Made by a program: the position numbers and the translations under genes
The notes under the pieces: model-generated
Seen by the model: only the letters and a program-made list of their open reading frames with translations
What the model was told of the DNA's origin: nothing
Databases searched by the model: none
Assembly (NCBI GenBank): GCA_038502055.1
Contig: JAXRKN010000040.1
Location: 5,783,501 to 5,847,500 of the forward strand
Source of the DNA: Tanytarsus gracilentus
Lineage: Eukaryota; Arthropoda; Insecta; Diptera; Chironomidae
Reading direction: 5' to 3'
Length of the DNA stretch: 64,000 nt
Shown: positions 21,441-34,057 of the stretch, in pieces
How the letters are laid out: each line of letters starts with the position of its first letter
How positions within the stretch are numbered: the first letter of the stretch is position 1

Positions 21441-24400
21441 ATGGCCAATATTGAAAATAGCCGGTAAGTCCTTTAAAATTAAACTAAATGCTATCAGAAT
21501 GCCTCAAAATCGACGTTAATTAATTAGTGAATGATTAATTTTTCTTCGTTATCATTGAAGAGGCCCTAAATGTGTAATACTCTCAATTTTCTGTATCGTA
21601 TGACTCGGAAATTTAAGCCAATCAGAACACGAGAAAAGCACGCGACTGGAAAAGTAGGGAAAATCAAGACATGCAATTGTGGAAAATTGAGTCGGTGGAA
21701 AATTTTTTGATTCACGTTGATATAAATATTTCGTCTATTGAATTTTAATCAATTCAATTTACTTTCTATAAATAATTACTGAGTACTCTTTTTTTTATGA
21801 ATGACCTTTCGGCGATGTGTATCCCCGCTCTTTCACTCACATTTTCTGTGTGTCTGCTACAAGAAATTTAATTTCTTATGCAATCTGACATAAATTATTG
21901 AATGCCCAACCGATGTATTAAAAACGTAAAAAAATATCACATAAACTTGATGCTCAATTTTTCTCTTTTAAAATCCATGTGAAGGCCAAAATGAACAAAA
22001 GATTTTACATATAAGAGTGAATTTTAGTGATTTAAAAATATGCTTCCAATAAACTAGGGTGAATGAAGAGTGCAAAAAAATTGGCAACAATGCGTTAACC
22101 TTGCCAGAATTTTCAAAAAAATGTGCATATTAAATTTCGTTACTGAAACATTTTTGTTTTTAATTTAATTTACAACATTTAACTCTGTTGCTCATTTTAA
22201 GATAAAAATGATATTTTGCTTGTGTTAAATATGTTAACTGATGATGCAAGATAATTTGTTTCAAAATAACTGATCAAGGAAAAGTTAGGAGAAGTAAAGT
22301 GAGAAATCTTTTTAAAAGTAATTAGCGGGGATCTAATTAAAAGAAACTATAAAAAGAATTCTACAATATAACAATGCGAATGATTGAATAAAGATCGAAC
22401 GACTCAAGGCTAATAACCTGTTGATTTTTGAACCCAGATGATCAGAGTGTAGAATCGAATTTGCGTCATTGATCAGGCACCTGAGTTGTTTTTTTGCATA
22501 CAACTTCCTCGATTTGGTTTTTGCATAAATTTATTAGAAATGCATGAAAATCAATTAGGGGCAAATGTTCTGTATACATTATAAATTTTTCTTCAACATT
22601 ATCATAAAAATTTAAACTATTGATCTCGAAAGTTGATTGCACGAATTGAAGGTTTTTTTCAGAAGAGTTTGTTTATATTTTATTTTTAAATTTTTGAGCA
22701 TTCGTATGTGAGTATATAAACAATTTTTTTTAAATGAGGGAAAAAAGTAGTTGTTGAGTTATATTGTAGCAAGCCACGTTGAGTGAACTTGGTAAAGAAC
22801 AACGAGTGAAAACAACTTTCGCTCGTGGAATTTATCAAGAAAAAAGTTGGTTTAAGTTTTTCTTTTATAATTTTATTGTCTCAGCCAAAAAAAAAATAAG
22901 ATTTCTTCAACAACAAAGGCCATTTAATGCTTGGTCAAATTTAAACACGAGCATTTTGTTGTTTTTAGCACAGCGCTGTTTATTTAGTCAGTGATCATTC
23001 TGGACATCGCTTGCTCGATGCAAAAAATATAAAGGTCATTCAAAATGCATGATTAACAAAGAAACGCAACAGAAACGCTACCACACTGTGGCCTTGTGCG
23101 TTGATGCACACGTTCATTCATTTACACCATCTTGCGCATCACGAAAAATAATTAAATAACACAGTCTTATAAAATAAAGATATTGTTCATATTAAGCTAG
23201 AATGTTCTCCCTTTAAAATTCAAATTCACGGAACTGATTAAATTCAGTAAGAATTATTATTACAATATCATTTTACATAAAGATCGAAGATGTTCTCAAA
23301 CTGTTGATATTCGCTGTAAAAGTTATTGTCCCAGGTGTTCTTTCTTCTCCTTTGAAGAAATCCACCAAATCTCTGAGACGAAGACTGACCGTACGAAATC
23401 AGGTGAAACACGTTTCGAAAATTATCTTGGATATGTATGCAAAAATATCGAACACTTTGTGGTGTCTGTGAGCTTTCGGTATACGTATACTTTTATTATG
23501 AAATTTTCCTTAATACACCATTGGCGATGAGATGATGTGTAAACAGTTAAAAAGTCAGTCATAAAGTTAAATTTATTGTCGATAGTAATTATCGTTTGGA
23601 ATTCTTTATTAAAACTATCAGCACTTGTAGATGTATATAAAGCGTGACAAACTCGTATCAAAATAATAAATTAACGCATATATCTCTGAACACGTTTTAC
23701 ATTTTATATGCGTTCAAAAATGCTTTGTTACATAATTGAGCTGCGAATGACCTTGCGCGCTTCACAATTAATACAACTGTGTGACATTGTATTACCAAAA
23801 ACAAAAACTTATATAGCTTCATCCAGTATGCGATACAGAAAAAATTGATTGGTGACTTGAAGCTTAAAGTAAAATAATTATTTTATTTTTTCTTCAATCC
23901 TTAGTAACTCTCTACGTCGCATCATGCACGAGGATCAAGAATTTTCCAACCAAAGCATCATTAATGTCATCGAACGATTTGTGAAAAGTGTCAACGTAAT
24001 GGAAGAAACAATTCTTGTGCCTTCCCGCCTATTGGATCGCCAGGTAATAATTTTTTTAAAAATATTTAGAACCATAAATACACTGTGCTTAACAAAGACG
24101 CCTTACTTGTCAAAGTTTTAATTTCAACACCATATTAATTTCGCTATTTTTGTCACTTTTTTAAAGGTTGGCGACTCATCAGACTCAGTAGCAGCGGAAA
24201 AATCTCATCATCACCACCACCATCATCATCACAATAAGAAGAAATCATCAAATATCCGTGATCACTTGGCAAATACTGATTTATTTAATCTGTACAGTAT
24301 GCTAAATTCAATCAAAGTCGATTTGTTATGGAGACGCAACGACCAAGACGGCGATGAAATACCTGAAGTAAAATTGCGAGAACAAAATTATGATTCGATC

Positions 24401-24739
24401 ACGACAGTTGAAAGTGTGGCCATTGTGACTGATACAGTTAACAACAACGTAGAGACGACCAACACAACTCAGAAAGGGCACAACCGTCGTCCAAGTACTG
24501 TTTCAGTTTCATCTTCAAATTCAAGCACAAGCACAATTAGTGATAATGAAAGTGAAGTTTCGAACGAGAACGACTCGGGTATTGAGTCTGAAAATCAACA
24601 GGAGAAAGATCGCACTGTGGAGGCAGCTAAACAATTTCGTGAACACCTCTTTGGATTGTATCAAAGTCTCGAACAAATGACTGAGGCTGCCAGCTATCTT
24701 ACAGCTCGCTATCAGAGTGACATGGGAGGTGGCTGCTGA
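21441..24739 (+). CDS. Spot14/MID1-interacting protein 1 family protein (THRSP family)
   Basis: Three exons, 21441-21463, 23905-24043 and 24167-24739, giving about 244 residues. The N-terminal segment (IINVIERFVKSVNVMEETIL followed by VPSRLLDR) matches the conserved helix of THRSP/MID1IP1 proteins, and the C-terminal segments (DLFNLYSMLNSIKVDLLW; EQMTEAASYLTARYQSDMGG) match their other conserved helices. Between them is an insect-type insert with a run of nine His at ~68-76 and a Ser/Thr/Asn-rich region. Vertebrate members bind acetyl-CoA carboxylase and promote its polymerisation, or bind MID1 on microtubules. The same role here is inference. The first intron is 2.4 kb and shows no nested gene. 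Confidence 0.85.
21464..23904 (+). other. Large first intron of the Spot14-family gene
   Basis: GT-AG intron of 2441 bp. Several short open frames exist on both strands but none has coding character or its own promoter. Its size compared with the 50-120 bp introns elsewhere suggests it may carry regulatory DNA. Confidence 0.6.
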
Positions 24740-27700
24740 ATGAAATTTATTTCTTTATTAATTTAAATTTTGAGTGAGTAAAAAAATCATGCAGTTTCAT
24801 CATCAAATTTTCTATCCTCGATGAATCTCTCTCCCTTAGTCTCGTCTCTATTCTCTTTCTCTCGCTGATTTAAAATAAATTCTTTGTTCAATTAAGGTGA
24901 TATAAAGACTATGTAAATGAGGCAGAAATTATTTTGAATATTTCTTTAGAGAAATTACGTTTTTTTTTCGATGCACAATTATTCTACTTGTGAAAATGAA
25001 TTTTTGTAAAGCTTAATTGTTTCTAGCTTTAACATTATAACGTTTGAAACTTGAAAAATTCCGTTGCTACTGAAAAAGTGAGAAATTTAAATATATAAAA
25101 ATGTCTTAAAATATAGATTTTAAGATGTGTGCATGATAAACATGATATGCTTCTTAAATGGGTGGGAAAAAAATTGGGTTGGTACACAGGGACTAAACTT
25201 TTAATACCTAAAAACACTCAAGTAAGAAAGAAATTTGTTCCATTATTTTTATAATGAAAAATACATTTTCCTCATTATTTATTAAATTCCTTTTTCTTCA
25301 TTATTATCATATTATATTATGGGCTATACAAAGAAAAAAAAATTAATTGGTTAATGATTCCAATTTTAAGATGCACGCTCATACCTTACACAATATATTA
25401 TATTTTCTTTCCGCTGCTTGCAAATAAAAAACTATAATTCACCAAAATTGAGAGATGAAAATTATTGAAAAATATGATAACTGCTTATAAATCTGGCATT
25501 TATATATTTATGGTTATCTAAATCCTAAATGAGCAGAAAATTAAGTTCTTGCTTTTACGCATTTTTTTTTCTTATTTACACATTAAAAGTCATGATGAAC
25601 GCTATGTTATGATAATAATATCATAATTCAATGGCTTAAAAAAGTTCACAAAGGAAAATAAACGTTAGAAGAAAAAAAATTAAGCAAATTTCAACCAAGG
25701 ATGTAACTGAAAATGAAGATTATTTGTAGGATAAAAAATTATTGAATAAAATTGAATAATTTAATTAAAACATTATAATTAATGATTTTTATTTAAAAAA
25801 AATACCTCCAAAATTTCAGGCATATTTGTCTTCGGTCAGTTTCTGAAATTAACAATTCGCATTTCAATGAAGTAATGTGACGCAATTCCTCGCAAAGCTA
25901 ACGATTTCGCGCACGGACTTTTCGAGAAAAAAAACTACTATGGAGCTTTTAGATTTGTGAATGAGTTAACGCTGAATGTATACTGAAGTGTGAGTATTTC
26001 CAAATAAACGTAAACAGGCACACGATTTCTCGAAGAATCTTTATAAAATTCATATGAATGACATTATTTAGCAAAAAAAGATATATGCTTTTGTATCACA
26101 TCATAAAATTCATTTAATGAGATTAAATGGCTCAGATATCTTAATTTTTTAGACATGGTGATTTTTCAATGTCACTGATTCACACATACACACACCTAGC
26201 AAGACTAAATAAACTAGTGAAATTGAAAGGCAGTCAATACCTTGCAATTTAACAGCTCATCGCGGGAATGCTGTTGAATATTTTAAAATTTCTCGTCAAT
26301 GATTTAATATTTTAAAATTTTTTCATCAGAGTTTTAATATTTTTTGAGTTACAGGGTATGAAAAAATTGTAAGATTTTTTACTTCAATAAAACATGATTA
26401 ATTAACATGTTTTTTGAATGTCGTCAAGTTTTTTCTAATAACATGCAGCAACCAGCTCTTTTAAAAGAAAAGCAAGTTCAACAGGAAAATATTTTTTGTG
26501 ACTTCTCTCTTACATCCAATTTTTCATCCTCCACGATAACTAACACGTGTAAAAATAAAAAATTCATAAAAAATCCTTTTTAAAATAAAAAAACAATTTA
26601 ATTATTAGGTTCTAAAGGTCATTAGTAAACCGGCAGAACGCGATTAAGAAAGTTCACCGAGGAAAATAAAATCAAAAATGCAAGGAAAAGTAAGTCTATA
26701 ATAACTTATTTTTTCCCAATTCTTTTTGATTCTATAAATTTTTTAAGGTATAAAACTCCATTTATAATATGTATGTGTGTGTATGTGTAAAGCAGAAGCA
26801 CAAATTTGAGTTTTGTTGCGGAAAACATAACAAAAAAACTGAGACGCATTCGATTTGTTAATTTGAGGTCATTTTCAATGTCTTATAACGTAACCAGATA
26901 TACATAAAAAATTTGAACAATCAAAAATTAATCAAGGGATAGAAAGCTGATAAGGGCATAAATGGGTGATTTGAGGTTTCAATCAACTTTACTCAATATT
27001 AAAGTTTGTATATTTTTCAATTAAAAAATACTTCACCTTTAAAATAATGCGACGCATTTACATATGACGGAATTCTTGAACACAAGTGACTTTTGCGTCA
27101 ATATTCCTTAATTAATTAATAAAAAATTTACATTAAGGAGGTCAAATTTATTACCTCTAGAAGCTTCATTAATTAAAACGTTCAACAAATAAAAGGAGAA
27201 TTTAAATCAACAAGATGATGACGACAATAACATGACTTCGAGATTGGTGAAGTCAAAAAAGTTCCACTGAGGCTTCAACTAATTTGAAAGCAAAAAAAAT
27301 TAGCTCCGGTCATGGAATACTTGCTGTTAAGTTCGCGAATGGTGTTGTTGAAAGTCGCTACAATGGATTGACGTCAGAGCACTTTTCAACAACAAAAAAA
27401 TTGTTAACCTAAAAAGAGCAATCGCTCATTACTAAAATTTAATCTCTCATATTAAGACTTGATTGATTTTTTACAAACGAAAATCTCTATTCCATTATTC
27501 GACTTTTACTGCTTCTTCAACTAAGCATTGACGTCATTCGACGCAAAAAGTAACATCGCAATGAAATTCTCTTCATTTCTCATATTTTTGATTTATCATT
27601 GTAGTTAAGATTTGGAGTCAAGAATTTAAAAAATTAGGATATGACTGTAAAGTGAAAACGTCATTTGTCTCATATAAAAATACCACTCTGAGGAATTACC

Positions 27701-28803
27701 AAACGGGTTAAAATCTGCATGTAATCGTATGCTTGATATTCAGAAACGGCAACTAACGATGATTAAGCAGTTTTACTTTTGTCGTCTTTCTTCGCATTTT
27801 TGTGCTCTCGAATTCGCAAAAGGTGCAAAGTTCTTTTTGCTTGTTTTTTGTGAAGCTTTAAGCTATTTTTCGCAACTTTTTGAGTGTTATGAATCGAATT
27901 TATAAAATATGATAAAACTCTTCAAAATTAATCAAGCGGCAACACCACTTGAGTTTTGTCTCTTCTTTTTGTTTTTAAAGCTTAGAATTGGTGTACATCG
28001 ATTTTGCGATGTCAAACACCTGAAAAATCTTTTTAAAGAGTAAACGAATATATTGCGACTCATTTTATTCTTCTCTTCTCTCGATCTTTCTTAAGTTTAT
28101 GTGAAAGTCCTTGAATATATCGGACGAAATTTTTTCTCAAAAGATTTCGAAGAAAAATCAATAATTTCAATCATACAGTTAATTTAAAAAATTTGCAAGC
28201 ACACAAAAATGTGAGAATTTCATTGTCAAACTTCATCAAATCGCTTCCGATAATATCCCGAAAAAAATTATATCTCAAGTTCAATAGGTTTTCAAAAAGG
28301 GTATCTCCATTATTTGTTGCACAAGAAGGCAAACAGATAAGCGCTATTACCCTGCTTGAGTTGTGCAAAAAAATGGTAGTTAATCGTGTGTACATATACA
28401 AGAATGACCATGTCTTTTTGACCAGGTATGGAAAAATACATAAGCACAATACCAATGAACGATTTAAAATATATATTTTATAAAAACAAAACCTTTACAT
28501 GTATGTAATGAAATATCTTAAAGTGTCCATGAGAAGTTAACATTAATTTTTAAGTAACTTGCATCTCTTACTTGCGCCTTCAGGGTTGTACTATAAGATG
28601 AGTATTTTAATGAAGGCTAAATAAAAAATTAAGGACTTATTTTTCAGTATATGAAATAATTCTCTAGGTAAAATAAAAATATTGTAAACTGCAAATTTTC
28701 GAATGAAAAATTTTCAATTTGAAAAATTATTGCTTAGAAATTCTTAAACACTGTCTTTTTCTCCAGTGGGAACAAACTAATGCATTTTTTAATCATTCTC
28801 AGC
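24740..28803. other. AT-rich intergenic spacer, ~4 kb
   Basis: No gene supported. Noted inside: a short CA/TG microsatellite around 26766-26790, a 50-nt hairpin at 27344-27393, and a locally GC-richer patch at 28171-28483 that is open in both directions for ~290 bp but matches no recognised family. Confidence 0.45.
27344..27393. repeat. Short hairpin (GTTGTTGAAA inverted repeat)
   Basis: GTTGTTGAAAGTCGCT pairs with AGAGCACTTTTCAACAAC across a ~16-base loop, with one bulge and minor mismatches. The total length is 50 bases. No clear extension of the stem beyond it. Confidence 0.4.
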
Positions 28804-28841
28804 TATAAAAGAGAGTGAAATTCCCGAAGGTGCTTTTAGTT
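28804..28841 (+). promoter_or_regulatory. TATA box and initiator of the odorant receptor gene
   Basis: TATAAAA at 28804-28810 is followed ~34 bp later by a TTAGTTT initiator-like sequence (A at 28838), ~30 bp ahead of the ATG at 28869. Confidence 0.5.
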
Positions 28842-28868
28842 TTGCTATCGAAAGCTTTTTAAAGAGAA

Positions 28869-30152
28869 ATGTTTCAAGAACCGTTTGCAATGATTTTTAA
28901 AATTCTCACCTTTTTTAACATCTGGGACACAAATATTTCACTAATTCATAAAAGAATTGCAAACATGGCTTATTTTGTTTTTGTGATAATTTTTTTCCTC
29001 ATGGTCAACTTATCACTCTTGCAGCTGAAAAGCTTGAATGATTTTCTTCAACTCATAACAATTTTGCCACTTTTAATTATTATTCTTGTGTCAGTCAGAA
29101 TTTTTGTACAAAAAAAGGAAACTGTGAAAGTTCTTATTGAGCTTTTGACGGACATGAAGAATGAAAGCTTACGTTCGAAAGTGTATATAGATAGGACTTG
29201 CTTGTTTCTGAACAAATTTGCTAAATTAATGATTATTTCAACCATTAGTTTCTCATTAATTTTTACTACCAGCGGCATTTTACTTGATAAATTAAATTTT
29301 CCCATGTTTGTTCCGAATGTGCTTAAAAACCGAAAGGAAGTTTTCTACTTTTACTGGGCATTCGAAGTAGTTAACTTAAATTTATAATAATGCACTAAAT
29401 TTATTTCATTTTTCTTCAGTCTCTAGCAATGACGTACTGCAGTATATTAAGTGTATCCCTTCATGAACTCGCTTGTATTTTTCTTATTACTTTTCGAGCG
29501 TATATAAAAAATTTTCGTGAGGAACTAAGAGATCTTCGAAGTGGCTCTCTGTTGGTTCACGATGAGGATAAAATTGGACTCATCAAGTGTGTTATGTCTC
29601 ATCATAGGCTTTTAAAGTATTTATTTTGAAATATTTTTAATTTTAAATTCTGGAGATTTTCTCATTTTTTTTAAAGGTTTATGAAGTGCTACAATGAAAT
29701 TTACTCATTCGCCATCATATTAGTGATCATTTTAAGTTCCTTTGTCTTATGTTCCATTGCATATATCGTTTCTTCAGTTAATAATGTAAAGTAACTCTCT
29801 TTTAATCTCTTAAAGTGCTAAAATTTATTCTTTACAGAACAACTTTGGCTACAAAATTTACATATTTCCCATCATTTATTCAACTATTGTCATTTTGGAG
29901 ATATTTCGAATATGTTTTCTCTCCAACTGTGTCCAGTTCCACAGTGAACAGTTCATAGTCGATTCATATTCGAGCGAGTGGGTGGATTCAAGTGTTAAAT
30001 ATCGAAAGCTTATGATAACTTTAATGGAAAATATGAAAAGGCCGGTTAAAGTAATTGCTCTTGAATTCATACAGGTCGACATGGGGCTCTTCGTTAAGCT
30101 CATTAACACCATATATTCTATGTATACAGTTTTGCAAAGTTTTAGAGATTAA
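28869..30152 (+). CDS. Insect odorant receptor (7tm_6 family)
   Basis: Four exons: 28869-29366, 29420-29616, 29677-29785 and 29838-30152, giving about 372 residues, normal for the family. Hydrophobic segments are visible near 33-52, 58-80, 118-142, 165-190, 242-262, 274-292 and 349-369. The C-terminus carries the family signature: a W-V-D-S-S-V-K-Y-R-K-L stretch followed by MKRPVKVIA and ending in a short helix with Tyr. These receptors are inverted seven-transmembrane ligand-gated channels that work with the co-receptor Orco in olfactory neurons. Exon phases are clean and no stop or frameshift is seen, so it looks intact. The ligand cannot be inferred. No second receptor gene is in the window. 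Confidence 0.88.
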
Positions 30153-31125
30153 AAAGAATGTGCGGAGTAAGAACTTTTTGAGTGTTTAAAGAATTTCAAT
30201 GCCGACCACAGCTAGTACATAAGCATGAAAGAAAGTTTACAATTTTTTAATGTTGAAATGTATACACGCGCTGCCAATGAATTAAAGAAGAAAAAATTGC
30301 ACATCGCATACTTGAGTAGGCCAAAATGAATGGGCATAAAAGGTGGGTCAATAAAAAAATTCGAGATTGTTATGTAATTCCTGTGAAAAAGAAGATAAAG
30401 TCGACCGACTTTTAATGTGTGTGTGCTATTTTTTTATTTTGACTTGATCGCTTATTTTTTTTATGGAAGCATTTTTTGAAATAAATATTTACTTTTTGTT
30501 TGTAATTAAAATTTATTGGTTGAAAAAAATCATCCGATGCAAAAACGTGATTGTTTAAATGTAAATTTGATACTTAAAAAATATATGTGTCCTTTCAATT
30601 CTCGATCAAAAGATTTTTTTAAGTCAAAAAAAATTTAAATTTCTTGCCTCATATTCACGTAACTTTTTTAGAGATTTGCGAAATATATTTACTGAAAAAT
30701 CTTTTGCGATTTGCTCAACACACAAATTGAATCATCTCTATATATAAAAGCAATAACACTTGAGTATATGAAATTTCCCGATTATGTATGAAGCGAATGC
30801 AACAATTTTTTTGACAGCTAAGAACATAAAATATTTACAGGTAAATGTTTGAAAACAATAAAAAATGTAGCGAGCACGTGTATTGTGTGATAAACACTTT
30901 TACTGAAATTTCGGCACATGCAGATTATAATTCGTGATTAAATTCAACATCGCATTAAACTATAATTTACTTTTTTTGAATAGAGATGAAATCTATAAAA
31001 TGAAAAATTGTTTTGATGTTCATAATTACTTAATTTTATGATAATACAAATGTGAATTTGTATTTTGAAAGAAAAAATTATAAAGTATTTTACAATTGAT
31101 GACGCTAAAAATTGAATGTTACTCA
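30153..31125. other. Intergenic spacer after the odorant receptor
   Basis: AT-rich sequence without a credible gene on either strand. Ends at the left edge of the first dispersed-repeat copy. Confidence 0.5.
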
Positions 31126-31998
31126 AAAAAATGTTTCAAAACCCACACGTGGGTGTTGCCGCGTAACCCACTTGTAACAGATCAGTGTTTGAAAATCAAG
31201 TGCATAAAAAATGAGTTTAAGTCAATCCGGACACTTTGGCTGTCCGTGGCAGTCCTGTTCGACCATTCCTCAAAAATCATCTATGTCAATAGATTCCTGG
31301 TCCAATCACGAGTTCAACGATACCCATGAAGCCATAGTTCTGAAAAATGGACATTATGGCTGTCCGTGGCACTACTGGCCGTCCATGATGGACATTCATC
31401 AAAAATCATCAATGCCCTTCGATTCCTGGTCCAATTACGAGTTCAACGATACCCATGAAGCCATAGTTCTGAAAAATCGACATTTTGGCTGTCCGTGGCA
31501 CTACTGGCCGTCCATGATGGACATTCCTCAAAAATCATCTATATCAATCGATTCCTGGTCCAATCACGAGTTCAACGATACCCATGAAGCCATAGTTCTG
31601 AAAAATGGACATTTTGGCTGTCTGTGGCACGACCATAGGTCACGACTCGAAAAATCATGTATGTCAATCGATTCCTGGTCAAGTTACGAATCAATGCCAA
31701 TCGATTTCTGGTCCAATCACGAGTTCAACGATACCCATGAAGCCATATAAGAGAAAATTTGTATGAAAAATGGACGTTATGGCCGTCCATGGCACGACCA
31801 TAGGTCATGACTCAAAAATAGTCAGTGCCTGCACATATAGACCCTAAGAGCTACCATCTGGCGAAAACTAGAAGTCTCTAGCTGGTCCAGGGACCGAGAT
31901 CTCGCTTGTGCAGACGGACGGACAGACGGACGGACGGACGGACGGACGGAATCACGAGCATATAAGCGTTACACCACTTTGTGGGTTACGCTAAAAAA
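31126..31998 (+). mobile_element. Dispersed repeat, copy 1, with tandem 129-bp units
   Basis: The left end (AAAATGTTTCAAAACCCAC), the subterminal GCGTAACCCACTTG, and the right end (CACTTTGTGGGTTACGCTAA) recur in reverse orientation at 40439-41741, showing that this is one dispersed family. The GTGGGTTACGC / GCGTAACCCAC pair near each end is an inverted repeat. Inside are three to four ~129-bp tandem units (starts at 31292, 31421, 31550, then a shortened 120-bp step), then a stretch shared with copy 2, then a (GGAC)n microsatellite at ~31913-31951. No transposase is present, so it would be non-autonomous. Target-site duplications were not found. Confidence 0.75.
31211..31750 (+). other. Open frame of tandem 43-residue repeats within repeat copy 1
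   Basis: ATG at 31211 in an A-rich context opens a 179-codon frame. Because the DNA unit is 129 bp (43 codons) the frame is kept through each repeat. The consensus unit begins GHFGCPWHYWPSMMDI, continues with QKSSMSIDSWSNHEFNDTHE and ends AIVLKN. Copy 2 keeps the same start and the first three units on its own strand before a stop. No signal peptide or known domain is recognised. It may simply be a frame kept by unit length. Confidence 0.35.
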
Positions 31999-32675
31999 TG
32001 TCATTAATGAAAGCTTCAAAGAAAATGCGGATGATTGAATTAATTTTTTTGCAAAAAAATGAAACGAGGAATCATGCGATGAAAGTCGTGCGAGAATTCA
32101 TCCAATCATATTTCATCGTATGATTGAGGAGTGAAAAGAGAATGTCCAAAATAATTTACTCGAGTTCAATTTCTACTTGGCAACATTAATTTTAGTTCAA
32201 CTGAAAAATTAGAGTTTAAAATAAAAATCTTGTTAAGTGCGTGGAAATTTGAAAATGCTTAAAACATAAATTAGATAGTGATGAAACAAAATGAGTTTTT
32301 TCAAGGTTAGTAGGTGCATTCCAACGCAAGTGTGTGCATGGATTTTAAACGTGATATGATCAGCTGATAGTTTAAAGCTTCGAAAGCGATTTTGAGTTTA
32401 CGCACACCACAACATATAAAATTTTGGACTTTATGTGATGCGATGAGATTTATACATGTACATGAGTTTGTCAGACGACTAGGCATTTTCCCACGCTTCA
32501 TAGGCATTTTTGCTGATAAGAAAATGATGAATTACTCATTAAATATTTTAAACGAGATAATTAAATATTTTTACGTGAATAAATCATCTAGCTAATTATT
32601 TTATTTCCTGATTTTCAATGATTGATTTTTATAAAACTTTCAGGTAAAAAATATTGAAGATTTTAAAAGTTTTTT
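31999..32675. other. Spacer between repeat copy 1 and the F-box gene
   Basis: No supported gene. A ~200 bp open frame exists at 32392-32595 but has no homology that can be recognised and no promoter or splice context. Confidence 0.45.
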
Positions 32676-33831
32676 TTATTTTTGTGAATTTATTTTTACA
32701 ATTTTAGAGCAATTTTCGTTTACAAATTTCCTTTCAGCATCATCCAACGAGTACACCGAGAGTTCTTTGATATTTCTCACAGCTCCAATGATGGCTTTAA
32801 ACATTTGAAAGTTTTTTGACATGTCAAAGAAATTTAAAATTTTAACAGAAGAATTTGCATGAAGTTCAACGCCATCCCAATCGACTGTCGACTCACAATT
32901 ATGAAATCCCTTCAATGTTAATTCCTTTAAATTTGGCACGTGAAAAATTATTTTCAAAACATCGATTCCGAGCCAATTTGATATCGATAACACCTTTAAG
33001 GAATTTAATTGTTGAAAAATAAAATTGTGAAAATTTCTTTCGATTGTCGCCTGATTTCCAACAATTCGATGGAGGTCGTTGCCATAAAATTTTTGGAGTT
33101 TAAATTCAACCGTGATGTCCTCCAGGAAAATCAGATTGAAAACGTTAAAATGAATACCGAGAATTTTTAGGTTGGTGTTTTGCCTCAGCATTTTCAAAAT
33201 CGCTCGATGGGCAAAAGTTGAAATTTGATCGCCAGATTTAATTATGAATTTGTTCAAGTTTTTGCATTCATTAAAAACTTCATGAAATATCGATGCTTGA
33301 CAGCACGTGGCGTTGAGAGATTTTAATTTTGGGAAACTAAAGCTGGTATATGGAATTTTCCTTTTAAGCACTTTAATGTAAACTTGTTCGAGATGAATTT
33401 GTTGAATTATCTTTTCAATTTGACTCATTAAATTTATGAAATCATCAAACGTCTCAAAATCAGTTTTTGTAATACAAATCGAGATTAAGTTTGTTAACTG
33501 AGGAAGGTTGATTGTTTCCAGCATTGGCATTATGTGTTGAGAATTCTGTGAAATTTTAATATTTTGATAATTTCGACTCGAATTGTGAAAAATTTCTTGA
33601 ACATCTTTTGGATGAGCTTTCTTTGGAATGTTAAAGCTTATTTTTTCCATGAACTTTTCAGAGCTTTCGATCAACAAATTATAATCATAATTCAATTCTG
33701 ATAATTTAATTAAATCTGTGCCCTGAAAATAATCAATTAAATTTTATAACAAAACAATTTTATATTTTTACGTTTAAGTGTTGAAAAATTTCATAAGGCA
33801 AGACCTTCATGATATCAAAATTGACCGCCAT
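32676..33831 (-). CDS. F-box and leucine-rich-repeat protein
   Basis: Two exons, 33772-33831 and 32676-33722, with a 49 bp intron and phase 0, giving about 368 residues. The F-box is split by the intron: LPYEIFQHLN in exon 1 and GTDLIKLSELNYDYNLLIE in exon 2, residues ~9-45. The rest shows irregular leucine-rich repeats (e.g. LNSLKVLSISNWLG, VPNLKELTLKGFHNC, VRNIKELSVYSLDD). Such proteins act as substrate adaptors of SCF ubiquitin ligases: the F-box binds Skp1 and the repeats bind the target. This family is large and fast-evolving in insects, so no orthologue is named. It follows eca on the same strand, 226 bp away. Confidence 0.85.
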
Positions 33832-34057
33832 GCTGTTGGAGAGAAAAATTCAACAAAGTTCAAAAGCTTTCTTTGATAATTTGAGAAAAATTCTTTATTT
33901 CATTCATCTTACGCAAAAATTTAATGAAACTATTAAGTTTATACTGAATTTTCTTCTAAATTGAAAATTTGATTGGAAACCAAAAAATTTCTGGTTTCTT
34001 TCGATTAACAGTTAACACGCACATTACCATTCACTCACAGTTTATTCAAAAAGATTT

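Noticed and set aside
31292..31750. Regularly spaced repeats suggesting a CRISPR-like array
   Set aside because: Units are ~129 bp with no unique spacers between short identical repeats, in a eukaryotic genome. They are tandem units of a dispersed repeat.
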